Shown: positions 8,068 through 16,113, counted from the first letter of the stretch. The stretch: 64,000 bases of DNA from Pseudobutyrivibrio sp. YE44 (GCF_900104335.1 NZ_FMXT01000001.1:744001-808000); one strand, 5' to 3'. Program-made: numbers and translations. The notes: generated by a model from the sequence alone, not told the origin.

Positions 8068-8667
8068 TTACTTTACTACCATGGTTCGAATTGAATCCCA
8101 ATCTAAGCACCTTGTGAAATTATTGTTTGGGAACTCACAATCCTGATTCCAAGGCCTATCAAATACCATGACTTTTGTATCTTGGAAATGTTCTAAATAT
8201 GGGAAAGCTAAAGGTGAATCCTCCACCGCGAAATCAAATTTCATCTTGTAGAAATCCTCTAGCTCCAGATTATGTTCTCCATTTTTGTAAAACTCATCTC
8301 TTCCATACTTGTTTAGAAAATAAATTTTCACCCTATCTAGACCATGTTCATCCAGCCATTGACGTGATGCCTCATAAGAACTATATGGACGTCCTGTAAT
8401 AATTTTTACGTCATACCCCTTATCTAGCCACTCATTGATTACCTCTGAACATCCTGGGGTTTCTTCGTATGCCAATAAAACCTCTGGCAAATGTCCTTCC
8501 GCCATAAGCTGCTGATATTCCTCATCCTTCAAATCAAAAGACTTTTGAAGATTAAAAAATCTCACATCTTCATATGGAACACTCTTTCCAAAAAATCTAG
8601 CTGCAATCTCCGTAAAAGCTCTTGCTGTCTCACATAAACAATCGTCAAAATCTACATATATATTCAT
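8068..8667 (-). CDS. HAD-family 5'-nucleotidase-like phosphatase
   Basis: A 199-residue HAD-superfamily protein. Motif I is VDFDDCLCET (nucleophile Asp near residue 6), motif II ITGRP near 91, and the acidic motif IV DFAVEDS near 150. Overall it resembles the NT5C-type 5'(3')-deoxyribonucleotidases, which dephosphorylate nucleoside monophosphates. AAGGGAG precedes the ATG. It lies 19 bp after a TauE/SafE-type membrane gene on the same strand. Confidence 0.7.
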   Translation of the reverse strand: MNIYVDFDDCLCETARAFTEIAARFFGKSVPYEDVRFFNLQKSFDLKDEEYQQLMAEGHLPEVLLAYEETPGCSEVINEWLDKGYDVKIITGRPYSSYEASRQWLDEHGLDRVKIYFLNKYGRDEFYKNGEHNLELEDFYKMKFDFAVEDSPLAFPYLEHFQDTKVMVFDRPWNQDCEFPNNNFTRCLDWDSIRTMVVK

Positions 8668-8686
8668 ATATCTGCGCTCCCTTGCC

Positions 8687-9403
8687 TTACAAATTCATTC
8701 CTATCAAAACCATTCCTGACACAGCCAACAGGACTATAACTATCTTTTTTACAATCCTCTCGTCCAAGATTTTGGAGCTTTTCATTCCTATAAACAATCC
8801 AATGAGCATGAATGGGATAAGAATAGCAGTCTGTTTCAATGTATTAAGCGTAAATACTCCAAGCAAAAAATATGTGACAACTCTTACAGTATTTTCAACA
8901 ATAAATACTGCACTAATATTAGCCTTAAATTCATCTGTTGTAGTGGTTACTCTTCCAACATAAGCTGCCAGCAGCGCACCTATTCCAAATAGACCACATA
9001 GCAATCCTGACAGCACTCCAATGATACCTAATAAAACCTTAGAATCCTTGGTAGTTGTGTGCTGGTATTCTCTTAAAAACATTTCAATAGCAATAAGAAT
9101 TACAACTATCCCAAAGAATATTTTCAAATAAGCAACATCCACATTCTTTAAAAGAATTGCTCCAGGTATACTCCCCCCTAGAACCAATAACGACAACGGA
9201 ATGTAAACTTTTCTATCAAGTTGATTACGATTCTTCCAGGTTAAAATTAGATTGGTCGGATAACCTAATAATAATTCAACTGGCGAAATATTAACATTTG
9301 CTACTCCAAATCCTAAAACTGATGTAAAGACTAATGTATTTGCAAAACCGCAAAGTCCCTTTATAAAAAAAGCCAACAATGTAGCCAATATCCATATAAT
9401 CAA
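8687..9403 (-). CDS. TauE/SafE-family membrane permease
   Basis: A 238-residue membrane protein with about seven or eight hydrophobic helices in two similar halves, including FFIKGLCGFANTLVFT and GVLSGLLCGLFGIGA. This is the TSUP (TauE/SafE) pattern of sulfite, sulfoacetate or other organic-acid exporters. TTG start with GGAGG 9 nt upstream. Given the sulfur genes elsewhere in the window, export of a sulfur anion is possible, but the gene is far from them. Confidence 0.7.
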   Translation of the reverse strand: MIIWILATLLAFFIKGLCGFANTLVFTSVLGFGVANVNISPVELLLGYPTNLILTWKNRNQLDRKVYIPLSLLVLGGSIPGAILLKNVDVAYLKIFFGIVVILIAIEMFLREYQHTTTKDSKVLLGIIGVLSGLLCGLFGIGALLAAYVGRVTTTTDEFKANISAVFIVENTVRVVTYFLLGVFTLNTLKQTAILIPFMLIGLFIGMKSSKILDERIVKKIVIVLLAVSGMVLIGMNL

Positions 9404-9431
9404 GTAAAAAGCCTCCCGAAAAAACTATAAT

Positions 9432-9457
9432 TTGATTCTTATTTTATTTAGAATCAA
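9432..9457 (-). terminator. Weak hairpin after the PanE-like gene
   Basis: An 8-bp perfect stem, TTGATTCT (9432-9439) and AGAATCAA (9450-9457), with an A/T-rich loop, 27 bp after the stop at 9485. It is followed on the minus strand by A/T-rich sequence and a T run. Confidence 0.45.
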
Positions 9458-9484
9458 GATTCAGTCATCCTTTGAATTAATAAT

Positions 9485-10435
9485 CTAGCTCATAATCTTT
9501 TCCATATTTTCATAAAACAAAGGTAGCTGTAGACCTTGTTTTTTTCCTTCATCATATACGCATTTACAACCATATAAGATATCATTTACGTCATTGTGCA
9601 ATGTCATTATTCTTGATGTTAACTCGTTAGAAGAAAATAATTTTTTCATTGCAATACCTGCAATTCCAGCAGGTATTTTATATGGCAATAATTCATTTTT
9701 ATACAAGCTTAAATCAACACCTCTTGCCTCTACTGTTTTTACAGTCTCACGTATGGACTTAACTGCTAAACTAAGTGATTTGGAGTCAGACATTAAATCT
9801 TTGGCTAGCTGATTTGGATTATCAAGCTCACCATTTCTTCCAGCAGTAGATGTAACACCAGCATTTATTGCCATGTGAATCCATATCCACTCAAACATAT
9901 CATGAGGGATTTCCTGCTTTATATCAGCAGAATTCAGAAGTGATAATAGATCTGTATAATTAGCAATATTTGCCTTCTCTCTGCTTTCAAGCATTATATG
10001 ATCAAATAAAACACAATCTAGCACTCCATTCGAATTCATATGTCCCCCTGCTGTAGGGAATGCTGTAACGTAATTAAGATTACCTATAATTTTTTCTATC
10101 TCTTTACGTTCGTTCCAAAAATTACAGAACAGTACGATTGTCCCTTTGATATTCCTTTCCCTTATTGTATTTATGGCTGCTTCAAGTTTTCCACTGGCCA
10201 CACTAACAATTATAAAGTCATATTCTTCGTTATTTTTTGCTAAAGCAACTTTATAATTATCTTGCTTTTCTTCGCCTTTGCTGTTATATCTCCCATCCAA
10301 TAAACGCACTAAGATTTCTGCTGGAATATCCTTCTTTCCTTCTCTTACAATATGAAAAGTTTCATGCCCTGCTTTTTGAAAAGCATAAGCATATGTTGTT
10401 CCAATTACACCTAGTCCCAAGATTGCAACTCTCAT
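9485..10435 (-). CDS. Ketopantoate reductase-like (PanE/ApbA family)
   Basis: A 316-residue protein with the N-terminal NADP-binding loop MRVAILGLGVIG. A central FPTAGGHM segment and an all-helical C-terminal half (from about 185) are as in 2-dehydropantoate 2-reductases. The family reduces ketopantoate to pantoate, but many paralogues act on other 2-oxo acids and this one has no pantothenate neighbours. AAGGAGACATC precedes the ATG. Confidence 0.7.
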   Translation of the reverse strand: MRVAILGLGVIGTTYAYAFQKAGHETFHIVREGKKDIPAEILVRLLDGRYNSKGEEKQDNYKVALAKNNEEYDFIIVSVASGKLEAAINTIRERNIKGTIVLFCNFWNERKEIEKIIGNLNYVTAFPTAGGHMNSNGVLDCVLFDHIMLESREKANIANYTDLLSLLNSADIKQEIPHDMFEWIWIHMAINAGVTSTAGRNGELDNPNQLAKDLMSDSKSLSLAVKSIRETVKTVEARGVDLSLYKNELLPYKIPAGIAGIAMKKLFSSNELTSRIMTLHNDVNDILYGCKCVYDEGKKQGLQLPLFYENMEKIMS

Positions 10436-10468
10436 GATGTCTCCTTTAAACTAAAAACAAATTGTCCA

Positions 10469-10981
10469 TTATAGAGCTATTTTGTAAATATCAGCCATCT
10501 CACCTTCGAATACAAAACTTCTTTCGTAGACACCGCCATTTGCAAGAATAGTTTTTATTGATGGTTCATTGTCTCGTTCTACTGATAAATGAAGCTCGCA
10601 CATATTGCAATCTTTAGCGACATTTAAAATTTGCCTCAACATATCTGTTGCATATCCCTTTTTTCTATCGGAAGGCCTAACACTATATCCACAATTTCCA
10701 AAATCTTTCAAAAAATCATTCAGAGTATGTCTCAAATCTATAATACCTACAATTCTGTTAGATTCATCCACAGCAAAAAAAGTATCTGTAACAACCCAAT
10801 CTGGATTAACTGTTTCTGCACAAATGTTATTAGTAACAGAAACTAGCCAATCTTTATAGTTTTCCATTTGGTCAAGCAATTCACTTCCATTTATAATTTT
10901 TTCATTGTTTTTAAAAAACTCTTCTTTAAAATCCAATGCTTGTGTTTCATGTTCACTAGTTGGTCTAATTAGTCTTAGCAT
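10469..10981 (-). CDS. GNAT N-acetyltransferase
   Basis: A 170-residue GNAT protein of the longer COG3981-like type. FFAVDESNRIVGIIDLRH is the beta-strand 4 region, and GNCGYSVRPSDRKKGYATDML is followed by a degenerate acetyl-CoA loop. Two ATGs lie 6 bp apart; the second (10981) is spaced properly from GGGGG, so it is used. Upstream lies the 365-bp non-coding region with the 37-bp repeat modules. Confidence 0.7.
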   Translation of the reverse strand: MLRLIRPTSEHETQALDFKEEFFKNNEKIINGSELLDQMENYKDWLVSVTNNICAETVNPDWVVTDTFFAVDESNRIVGIIDLRHTLNDFLKDFGNCGYSVRPSDRKKGYATDMLRQILNVAKDCNMCELHLSVERDNEPSIKTILANGGVYERSFVFEGEMADIYKIAL

Positions 10982-11030
10982 CTTCATCCCCCTTATAATC
11001 TTGAATTGATTTCGTTAAATCTCGTTCTTT

Positions 11031-11289
11031 TACGGAACATCACTCGAAAAATCCCATTATTTCCGTATTAAAAATTCATACTTGTAAATGAATTACGGAA
11101 TAATGCATATTATTAGAATCTATTGCCGTAATTATCCATGCAATTTCTCAGCAAAATTTCAGCCCATCTCTATGTTAGTAAACAAATCCTACGGAACAAT
11201 ATCCACTAAACAGTCATTGTTCCGTAATTAAATCCAAAGTAAGAATTAACCCTACGGACTTTTGATTCATATTTGAAAAATGTTCCGTA
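11031..11289. repeat. Four 37-bp TACGGAA...TTCCGTA modules
   Basis: Within the 365-bp gap 10982-11352 there are eight copies of the heptamer TACGGAA or its near variants, alternating in orientation. They start at 11031, 11061, 11094, 11124, 11190, 11220, 11253 and 11283. They define four inverted-repeat modules of exactly 37 bp: 11031-11067, 11094-11130, 11190-11226 and 11253-11289. Module 3 has 11-bp arms. Interiors differ between modules. Spacings of 30 and 33 bp (one of 66) keep all copies on one DNA face. Otherwise the gap is non-coding. Confidence 0.85.
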
Positions 11290-11331
11290 AAACAAAGCAT
11301 AATAACTATAAATTACATACCAAGGAGCTCC
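11277..11331. repeat. Dispersed 55-bp repeat, copy A
   Basis: This begins inside the last 37-bp module and ends 21 bp past the stop of the DJ-1 gene. It is about 80% identical to 19519-19574, including an exact run of 24 bp. Both copies lie just beyond the 3' end of a minus-strand single-gene unit. Confidence 0.8.
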
Positions 11332-11352
11332 CACAAAGGTTCCTTATCATAA

Positions 11353-11865
11353 TTAAAAGGTCTTATGTAGCTTCCAAAAATCAACTGTCTCCTGTAAATC
11401 CGCTTCATCTGCAAATAGATTCATTTTCTTTCCAATAGCGATAGCCATATCTACGTACATATTAGCTCTTGCTGTGATTACATGGTCGCCAACCACAAGC
11501 GGCTCTTTACATGAATGAGTAGATTCTATGCCTTTAAGAACACCGGCATTATCCAGTTCATCCACCCCATTGCATATTCCAGCAACTAACTGTTTATTAT
11601 CCACTACTGCACGAATAAAAGAATAAACTTCCTCATTTGCAATAGATGAAATATCTCCACCAGGCACCAAAAGTAACTCTACTTCCTTCGGATCAATATC
11701 TTGTAAAGCGCAGGTCGCATTCAGCGAAAATTTTTCCTGAGCAACCACAGAGTTTCCATCTGTAGTAACAAACACCAATTCATGATTACAACACTGAAGG
11801 AAATAGTTCGTAATAACTATTTCATAAATGCAACATGTTTCATAAAGTAATACAACTGTTTTCAC
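11353..11865 (-). CDS. DJ-1/PfpI family protein
   Basis: A 170-residue class I glutamine-amidotransferase-like protein of the DJ-1/PfpI group. VELLLVPGGDISS precedes the nucleophile elbow AGICNGVDEL, with the reactive Cys near residue 96. Family members act as proteases, glyoxalases, isonitrile hydratases or stress chaperones; the sequence does not decide which. GTG start, 1 bp after a 26-codon open frame (11867-11947) that ends in its ribosome-site region. Confidence 0.7.
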   Translation of the reverse strand: MKTVVLLYETCCIYEIVITNYFLQCCNHELVFVTTDGNSVVAQEKFSLNATCALQDIDPKEVELLLVPGGDISSIANEEVYSFIRAVVDNKQLVAGICNGVDELDNAGVLKGIESTHSCKEPLVVGDHVITARANMYVDMAIAIGKKMNLFADEADLQETVDFWKLHKTF

Positions 11866-11866
11866 C

Positions 11867-11947
11867 CTAAATCTCCTTCATTTTTTCCTCTATTCCAAGC
11901 AATGCCGCAGTACATATAAGCACTTTTTTCAATTTAGAATGGTTCAT
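11867..11947 (-). CDS. Possible 26-residue small ORF before DJ-1 gene
   Basis: A short frame from ATG at 11947 to TAG, with AGGGGAAG just upstream, ending 1 bp before the GTG of the DJ-1 gene. The product begins MNHSKLKKVLICTAALLGIE and resembles a gene fragment or a coupling leader rather than a stand-alone protein. No homologue is recognised. Confidence 0.3.
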   Translation of the reverse strand: MNHSKLKKVLICTAALLGIEEKMKEI

Positions 11948-11979
11948 ACATCTTCCCCTACTACACACACTCTCTCATA

Positions 11980-12432
11980 TCACAGCTTATACTGCATAAA
12001 ATTATCATTATGGACAAATCCATAAGCCGAATAAAGCTTTACTCCCATATCAGAAGCTGTAATTTGAACTGTTCCGCAACCATATTTCTTCGCTTCACTA
12101 ACAACTCTATCAAGAAGCTCTTTTGCGATTCCCTGTCGTCTATATGAAGGATTAGTATACATACTAGATAATAATCCTATTCTACCAGTTGGACATCCAA
12201 AATAAGGCGGCTTCTCTACAAAAGACATACCACTTGTTCCAATGATTTCATCACCATCAAAAGCTAACCATGAAACAAACGTGCCATCCGCCATATGTCT
12301 ACTGTAATAATCCTTCAATGCAGGAACTAAATCGATATCTTCTTTTGCCCCCTCTTCGCGCAATTGATTAATTCGCATTTTTATGAATACATCTAATTCA
12401 GCTGTAGTAAGTTTTTTATATACTATTCCCAT
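11980..12432 (-). CDS. GNAT N-acetyltransferase (paralogue set 2)
   Basis: A 150-residue GNAT protein with MYTNPSYRRQGIAKELLDRV as acetyl-CoA loop (about residues 91-110) and a SAYGF terminal motif. It is a close paralogue of the GNAT at 13538-13993: both share a G.PTG.....M.VYT/P.YRRQGIA block. It lies 5 bp after the HD-domain gene and is presumably cotranscribed with it. Substrate unknown. Confidence 0.75.
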   Translation of the reverse strand: MGIVYKKLTTAELDVFIKMRINQLREEGAKEDIDLVPALKDYYSRHMADGTFVSWLAFDGDEIIGTSGMSFVEKPPYFGCPTGRIGLLSSMYTNPSYRRQGIAKELLDRVVSEAKKYGCGTVQITASDMGVKLYSAYGFVHNDNFMQYKL

Positions 12433-12437
12433 TTTTA

Positions 12438-13031
12438 TTACCCCGCTAACATAGCCTCGTTAATAGTGTCCTCACTAGCTGCCATAGCATGTAATGTCTT
12501 ATCCAACAAATCATTCAATTCCCAACCAAGCTGATTTGCTCCGCGTTCGATAACTTCTCGCGAGCATCCTGCCGCAAATCCTTTACTCTTATATTTCTTT
12601 TTAAGAGATTTCAATTCCATATCCTTGGTGCTCTTTGAAGGGCGCATCAAAGCTGCTGCCCATATTAATCCTGTTAATTCATCTGCTGCGAAGAGTACTT
12701 TTTCCATTTCTCTTGTTGGCTCAACATCAATTGTTGTACCACAGCCAACAGTAATTCCATATCCATGTGAACAAACTGCATGAATGATATCCTCGCTCAC
12801 TCCTGCTTCTTTTAAAAGTTCAGGTGCCTTAATGCAATGCTCCTCGGGATATAATTCAAAATCTATATCATGCAAAAGACCAACAATTCCCCAGTACTCT
12901 TCTTCATCAGAGTATCCAAGGTCATTTGCATACCACTTCATGACAGCTTCTACAGTCAGTGCATGCTGAATATGAAATGGATCTTTATTGTATTTCTTTA
13001 ATAATTCGAATGCCTCGTTCCTTGAAATCAT
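12438..13031 (-). CDS. HD-domain metal-dependent phosphohydrolase
   Basis: A 197-residue HD-superfamily protein. Metal ligands are visible in HIQHALTVE (residues 19-27), LLHDIDFELYPEEH and the later AADELTG aspartate. Family members cleave phosphomonoesters or phosphodiesters of nucleotides and related compounds. AAGGGGGATAAAATA precedes the ATG. A 15-codon fragment of a paralogous gene is found 1.5 kb away at 14511-14555. Confidence 0.75.
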   Translation of the reverse strand: MISRNEAFELLKKYNKDPFHIQHALTVEAVMKWYANDLGYSDEEEYWGIVGLLHDIDFELYPEEHCIKAPELLKEAGVSEDIIHAVCSHGYGITVGCGTTIDVEPTREMEKVLFAADELTGLIWAAALMRPSKSTKDMELKSLKKKYKSKGFAAGCSREVIERGANQLGWELNDLLDKTLHAMAASEDTINEAMLAG

Positions 13032-13089
13032 TATTTTATCCCCCTTATCCTTTATTATTTATTCATTTCTGTCACTTATAAACTAGATT

Positions 13090-13527
13090 TTATCGTTCAA
13101 TCCCTAATATGTGAGATTTAATTTTAAATCCATACTTCTCATACAAATGAATCGCTGGATTACCATCAACTACTTTTACTTCAATATGCATAACATTATT
13201 CTGGGCAAACACCCCCATTGCCCAGTCCATGAGTTCTTTGCCAAATCCTTTTCCTCTGAATTCCTCTTTTACCACCAAATAATCCAGCTTACCGCTCGTC
13301 CCATTTATATCGACTTTACAGAATCCTATAATCTGATTTTCTATTTCAGTGACCGCTATATGCGAATCCTTATTTGCTAATGCTACTTCAAATGATTTCA
13401 GAGTCTTTTCATATGGATTTATAGGATAACATCCTTTGAAATTCACAGATGTTGTATTGTGATATTCTGATAACTCACGAATACAATCATACAACCTGCT
13501 TGCCTCGTCCTGTGCTATTTCTCTCAT
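13090..13527 (-). CDS. GNAT N-acetyltransferase
   Basis: A 145-residue GNAT protein with LVVKEEFRGKGFGKELMDW as acetyl-CoA loop (about residues 85-103) and NPAIHLYEKYGFK near the end. AGGAGAAAGAGC precedes the ATG. It is 10 bp downstream of the next GNAT, so the two form a pair. Substrate unknown. Confidence 0.75.
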   Translation of the reverse strand: MREIAQDEASRLYDCIRELSEYHNTTSVNFKGCYPINPYEKTLKSFEVALANKDSHIAVTEIENQIIGFCKVDINGTSGKLDYLVVKEEFRGKGFGKELMDWAMGVFAQNNVMHIEVKVVDGNPAIHLYEKYGFKIKSHILGIER

Positions 13528-13537
13528 GCTCTTTCTC

Positions 13538-13993
13538 CTAGTGTTTTGTCAAAACCATACATTCTTCTGAATCTATAAATCCTATTTTTTTATAGAGTGG
13601 TCTTCCTAATGTGGTTGCATCAAGACTTATTTCTGTCGTGCCTTTTTCCCATGTTTTCTCGATTAGCAATTCAACCATCTTTTGTGCAATCCCCTGTCGG
13701 CGATATTCAGGTCTTGTGTAGACATTCATAAGATGAGCTCTTTTTCCTGTTGGGTGACCAAATGTTGGCATTATCCTAATAAAACTCATTGATGCACAGC
13801 CAATAACAGCATTCCCGTCAATGGCAAGAACAGTCATCTGGTCTCCATTCAAAAAGTAATCACGACTTTCATTTATTATTTCATCAGAAAACTCATAATC
13901 TTCTGGTAGATTATTCACCACCTTAAGCATTTCCAGGCGAATACTCATCAAGCAATCTATATCATCTTGTGTTGCAATTCTTATATCAACCAT
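13538..13993 (-). CDS. GNAT N-acetyltransferase (paralogue set 2)
   Basis: A 151-residue GNAT protein with NVYTRPEYRRQGIAQKMVEL as acetyl-CoA loop and PLYKKIGF near the end. It is the paralogue of 11980-12432. The frame opens at a GTG 6 bp upstream, but the ATG at 13993 is better spaced from GGGAG and is used. Both copies lie within 2 kb, consistent with local duplication or repeated capture of related genes. Confidence 0.75.
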   Translation of the reverse strand: MVDIRIATQDDIDCLMSIRLEMLKVVNNLPEDYEFSDEIINESRDYFLNGDQMTVLAIDGNAVIGCASMSFIRIMPTFGHPTGKRAHLMNVYTRPEYRRQGIAQKMVELLIEKTWEKGTTEISLDATTLGRPLYKKIGFIDSEECMVLTKH

Positions 13994-14063
13994 TATCACA
14001 TGCTCCCGTTGTTATTTATTCTGACCTATAATTACTCGATAAATTAGAACTTAGCGATATCTT

Positions 14064-14501
14064 TTATAATGCCATACGCATTGATGCGACTCCATCCTTA
14101 GTACTTGTTTCCTCAAAACCCATCCGCTGATATAAACCATATCCCACGCTCATTACCTCAGGCTTTGTTGTAAATGTAACCTCAGAAAAACCAAGTTTTC
14201 TACTTTTATTAAGCATCTCATTCATTAAGAATCTCGCATAACCTTTACCCCTATATTCTGGCTTGATATAAAGCCTTTTAGCCTCACAAGAATTTCCGTC
14301 GATATTTTTGATTGCAATAGTGGCAATTGTTTTTTCGTTCTCATATCCTATAAGAATAGCGCCCCCTTTATAAAATTCTTCTAAATCAGCTAACTCTTTA
14401 TCAAGAGTAATAAAGCAGGATTCAGCTCCTTTAATCTTGGAATACTCAAGAATCAATGCTTTCGCAACATCATAGTTTTCACAATCTCTTATTTCAAGCA
14501 T
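14064..14501 (-). CDS. GNAT N-acetyltransferase
   Basis: A 145-residue GNAT protein with KRLYIKPEYRGKGYARFLM (about residues 88-106) and GLYQRMGFEE near the end. GGGAGAAGAG precedes the ATG. Directly upstream is a fragment of an HD-domain gene (14511-14555), so the unit appears to have been joined to broken older sequence. Confidence 0.75.
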   Translation of the reverse strand: MLEIRDCENYDVAKALILEYSKIKGAESCFITLDKELADLEEFYKGGAILIGYENEKTIATIAIKNIDGNSCEAKRLYIKPEYRGKGYARFLMNEMLNKSRKLGFSEVTFTTKPEVMSVGYGLYQRMGFEETSTKDGVASMRMAL

Positions 14502-14510
14502 CTCTCTTCT

Positions 14511-14555
14511 CCCTTCTACTGTTAATGCATGCTGAATATGAGTTACCCCCTTATT
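14511..14555 (-). pseudogene. Remnant of an HD-domain gene
   Basis: Read on the minus strand, this stretch encodes NKGVTHIQHALTVEG. The intact HD gene at 12438-13031 encodes NKDPFHIQHALTVEA at its first metal-binding His. Nucleotide identity is also high across the segment. There is no start, no downstream HD motif, and the frame runs into the next GNAT leader, so this is a relic of a second HD gene. Confidence 0.6.
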
Positions 14556-14620
14556 TATGTCATTTCAGCAAGTGTTTGGATCTCGCTTTCTCATCATGAT
14601 TAAATGTTTGCTTACCCCTC

Positions 14621-15241
14621 TCACATGCCAAACATATAAAATTCTTTCTCCTCACCATAAAACACATTCATGTCAATGTATCGTTCTGTTCCAGAATATC
14701 CCTTTAACACATGTCTATTTGAATACTGCCAAAAAGTCCATTTAATTGATGAATCTGGCTTTCCGTAAACATCTCGAATCCACAAATTATAATCATTAAA
14801 ATCTTCCTGTAAAACTGGCCACCACTCTTCCGTGGTATATATAACCGGCTTTATTCCATAAAAAGATTCCACACTTTTTAAATATGCATCCAACTCACTG
14901 ATCATTTTTTCTTGATCAAGCTGGTTGGGATCTCGGTATTTTCCATAAGGCTCAATATCTACCACTGGTGGAAGCATTCCATCAATCGCATTTACATTCT
15001 TACAAAAATTCTTAGCTTGGTCTGCTCCTGGTGAATCAAGACTAAAAAAATGATAAGCACCAATTCTTAAATTTGTAGCCTGGGCCCCGCTCCAGTTTTC
15101 ATCAAATTGCTCATCCTTATTGCTTGACCCCTCTGTCGCCTTTATATAAGCAAACTGAATATCTTCTTTTGCTAATTGATCCCAGTCGATTTCACCTTGA
15201 TAATGAGAAACATCTACTCCTCTAATAGGATGTGTTTTCAT
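14621..15241 (-). CDS. GH25 family lysozyme without signal peptide
   Basis: A 206-residue glycoside hydrolase 25 protein. RGVDVSHYQGEIDW at the N-terminus, FAYIKATEG, GAYHFF, PPVVDIEPYG (catalytic acidic pair region) and FWQYSNR near the end are all in the family order. GH25 enzymes cut the MurNAc-GlcNAc bond of peptidoglycan. No signal peptide, cell-wall anchor or phage neighbour is present, so the route to the wall is unclear. The ribosome site is weak. Confidence 0.8.
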   Translation of the reverse strand: MKTHPIRGVDVSHYQGEIDWDQLAKEDIQFAYIKATEGSSNKDEQFDENWSGAQATNLRIGAYHFFSLDSPGADQAKNFCKNVNAIDGMLPPVVDIEPYGKYRDPNQLDQEKMISELDAYLKSVESFYGIKPVIYTTEEWWPVLQEDFNDYNLWIRDVYGKPDSSIKWTFWQYSNRHVLKGYSGTERYIDMNVFYGEEKEFYMFGM

Positions 15242-15270
15242 TGATGGATTATTAATTTTTATTTTTGGAA

Positions 15271-15681
15271 CTAGATTACTATGCCGTTACAGTGGTCTAT
15301 CTGGTGCTGAATTGATTCAGCTGTAAGCCCTGTGTACTTAGCATGTTGAGGCTCAAAGTTTTGATTAAGGAAATCAACTTCAATTTCCTCATATCTAGTG
15401 CATGGTCTTACTCCATCTAAAGAAAGGCAACCTTCCTCTGTCTGGTACTCTCCACTCTTTTTTGTAATCTTTGGATTAATCATTACAAACTGAAATGGAC
15501 CTGCCGCAACAGCAATAATAGTCTTCTTCTCGCCAATCATATTTGCGCACATGCCTACGCAATGATCAATATTGTCTCTAAGTGTATCCAATAAATCTTG
15601 CGCAATCTGAGCATCCTTCTCAGTAGCAGGCTCACACTTCTGCGCCAAAAACATTGAATCTCTAATAATCTTTCTTACCAT
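15271..15681 (-). CDS. Peptide deformylase paralogue, altered motif 3
   Basis: A 136-residue deformylase-family protein. Motif 2 EEGCLSL holds the metal Cys. Motif 3 reads QHQIDH, so both metal His are kept but the catalytic Glu of HExxH is Gln. Motif 1 is also divergent (GMCANMIG). The family removes N-formyl groups from nascent proteins; the Glu-to-Gln change should strongly reduce that activity. GAGGAAATTATT precedes the ATG. Likely a diverged second deformylase with another role. Confidence 0.75.
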   Translation of the reverse strand: MVRKIIRDSMFLAQKCEPATEKDAQIAQDLLDTLRDNIDHCVGMCANMIGEKKTIIAVAAGPFQFVMINPKITKKSGEYQTEEGCLSLDGVRPCTRYEEIEVDFLNQNFEPQHAKYTGLTAESIQHQIDHCNGIVI

Positions 15682-15754
15682 AATAATTTCCTCTATAAAC
15701 TTGATTTGAAAAAAATCCTCATTTCAATTCCACCTTATCCATGTAAACTAAAGC

Positions 15755-15928
15755 TTAGTCAACTATAAAATACTGCATCAACTCATACTTAAGCTGTGTA
15801 CCTTCTTCAATATCTGAAGGAAGAAGGGCTCTTGCCACTAACTTAAGCTCATCTGATTCAATATCTGTTCTTTTAAGATTCGCATAATCGCCATCTATAC
15901 TTACAACTGTATAAAACCATGTTTCCAT
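15755..15928 (-). CDS. Small DUF3006-like protein
   Basis: A 57-residue acidic protein. VVSIDGDYANLKR followed by ALLPSDIEEGTQL resembles the small beta-barrel DUF3006 pattern (a strand pair, then LP..I.EG). The frame opens at TTG 15949, but AAGGAG lies inside that extension, 8 nt before the ATG at 15928, which fixes the start. Function unknown. A multi-stem structure lies 90 bp upstream. Confidence 0.5.
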   Translation of the reverse strand: METWFYTVVSIDGDYANLKRTDIESDELKLVARALLPSDIEEGTQLKYELMQYFIVD

Positions 15929-16017
15929 ATGTTTTTTATCTCCTTGCAATTCTTAAGTAGAATATCTTGCCCTTCAAATTCTATGACTTCTTGTGTGCTA
16001 CTTAATGAAAAAGCCCA

Positions 16018-16099
16018 CAAGAACTCTGCTTTGCAGAGCAACATTTTCTTTCAGAAAATATTGGTCCATCTCCGGTTCTTGATTTTCTGATGAAAATCA
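16018..16099. other. Three-way-junction inverted repeats
   Basis: Nested inverted repeats form a closing stem CAAGAAC (16018-16024) with GTTCTTG (16075-16081). It encloses two hairpins: CTCTGC/GCAGAG (16024-16038) and an 11-bp stem with one mismatch (16039-16049 with 16053-16063). A further perfect 8-bp hairpin (16080-16087 with 16092-16099) overlaps the closing stem and could compete with it. It lies between a GNAT stop (16114) and the DUF3006-like gene. It could be terminator, leader RNA or relic. Confidence 0.5.
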
Positions 16100-16113
16100 A
16101 AAACCTATGCTAT

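Noticed and set aside
11031-11289. CRISPR array
   Set aside because: Only the 7-bp ends of the modules are conserved and they alternate in orientation. There is no 28-37 bp identical direct repeat and no cas gene.
14621-15241. Prophage endolysin
   Set aside because: A GH25 lysozyme is present, but there is no holin, capsid or other phage gene nearby. The encapsulin shell at 52684 is not phage either.
16086-16093. Hammerhead ribozyme core (CTGATGA on the plus strand)
   Set aside because: The conserved GAAA and the three-stem arrangement around the core are missing.
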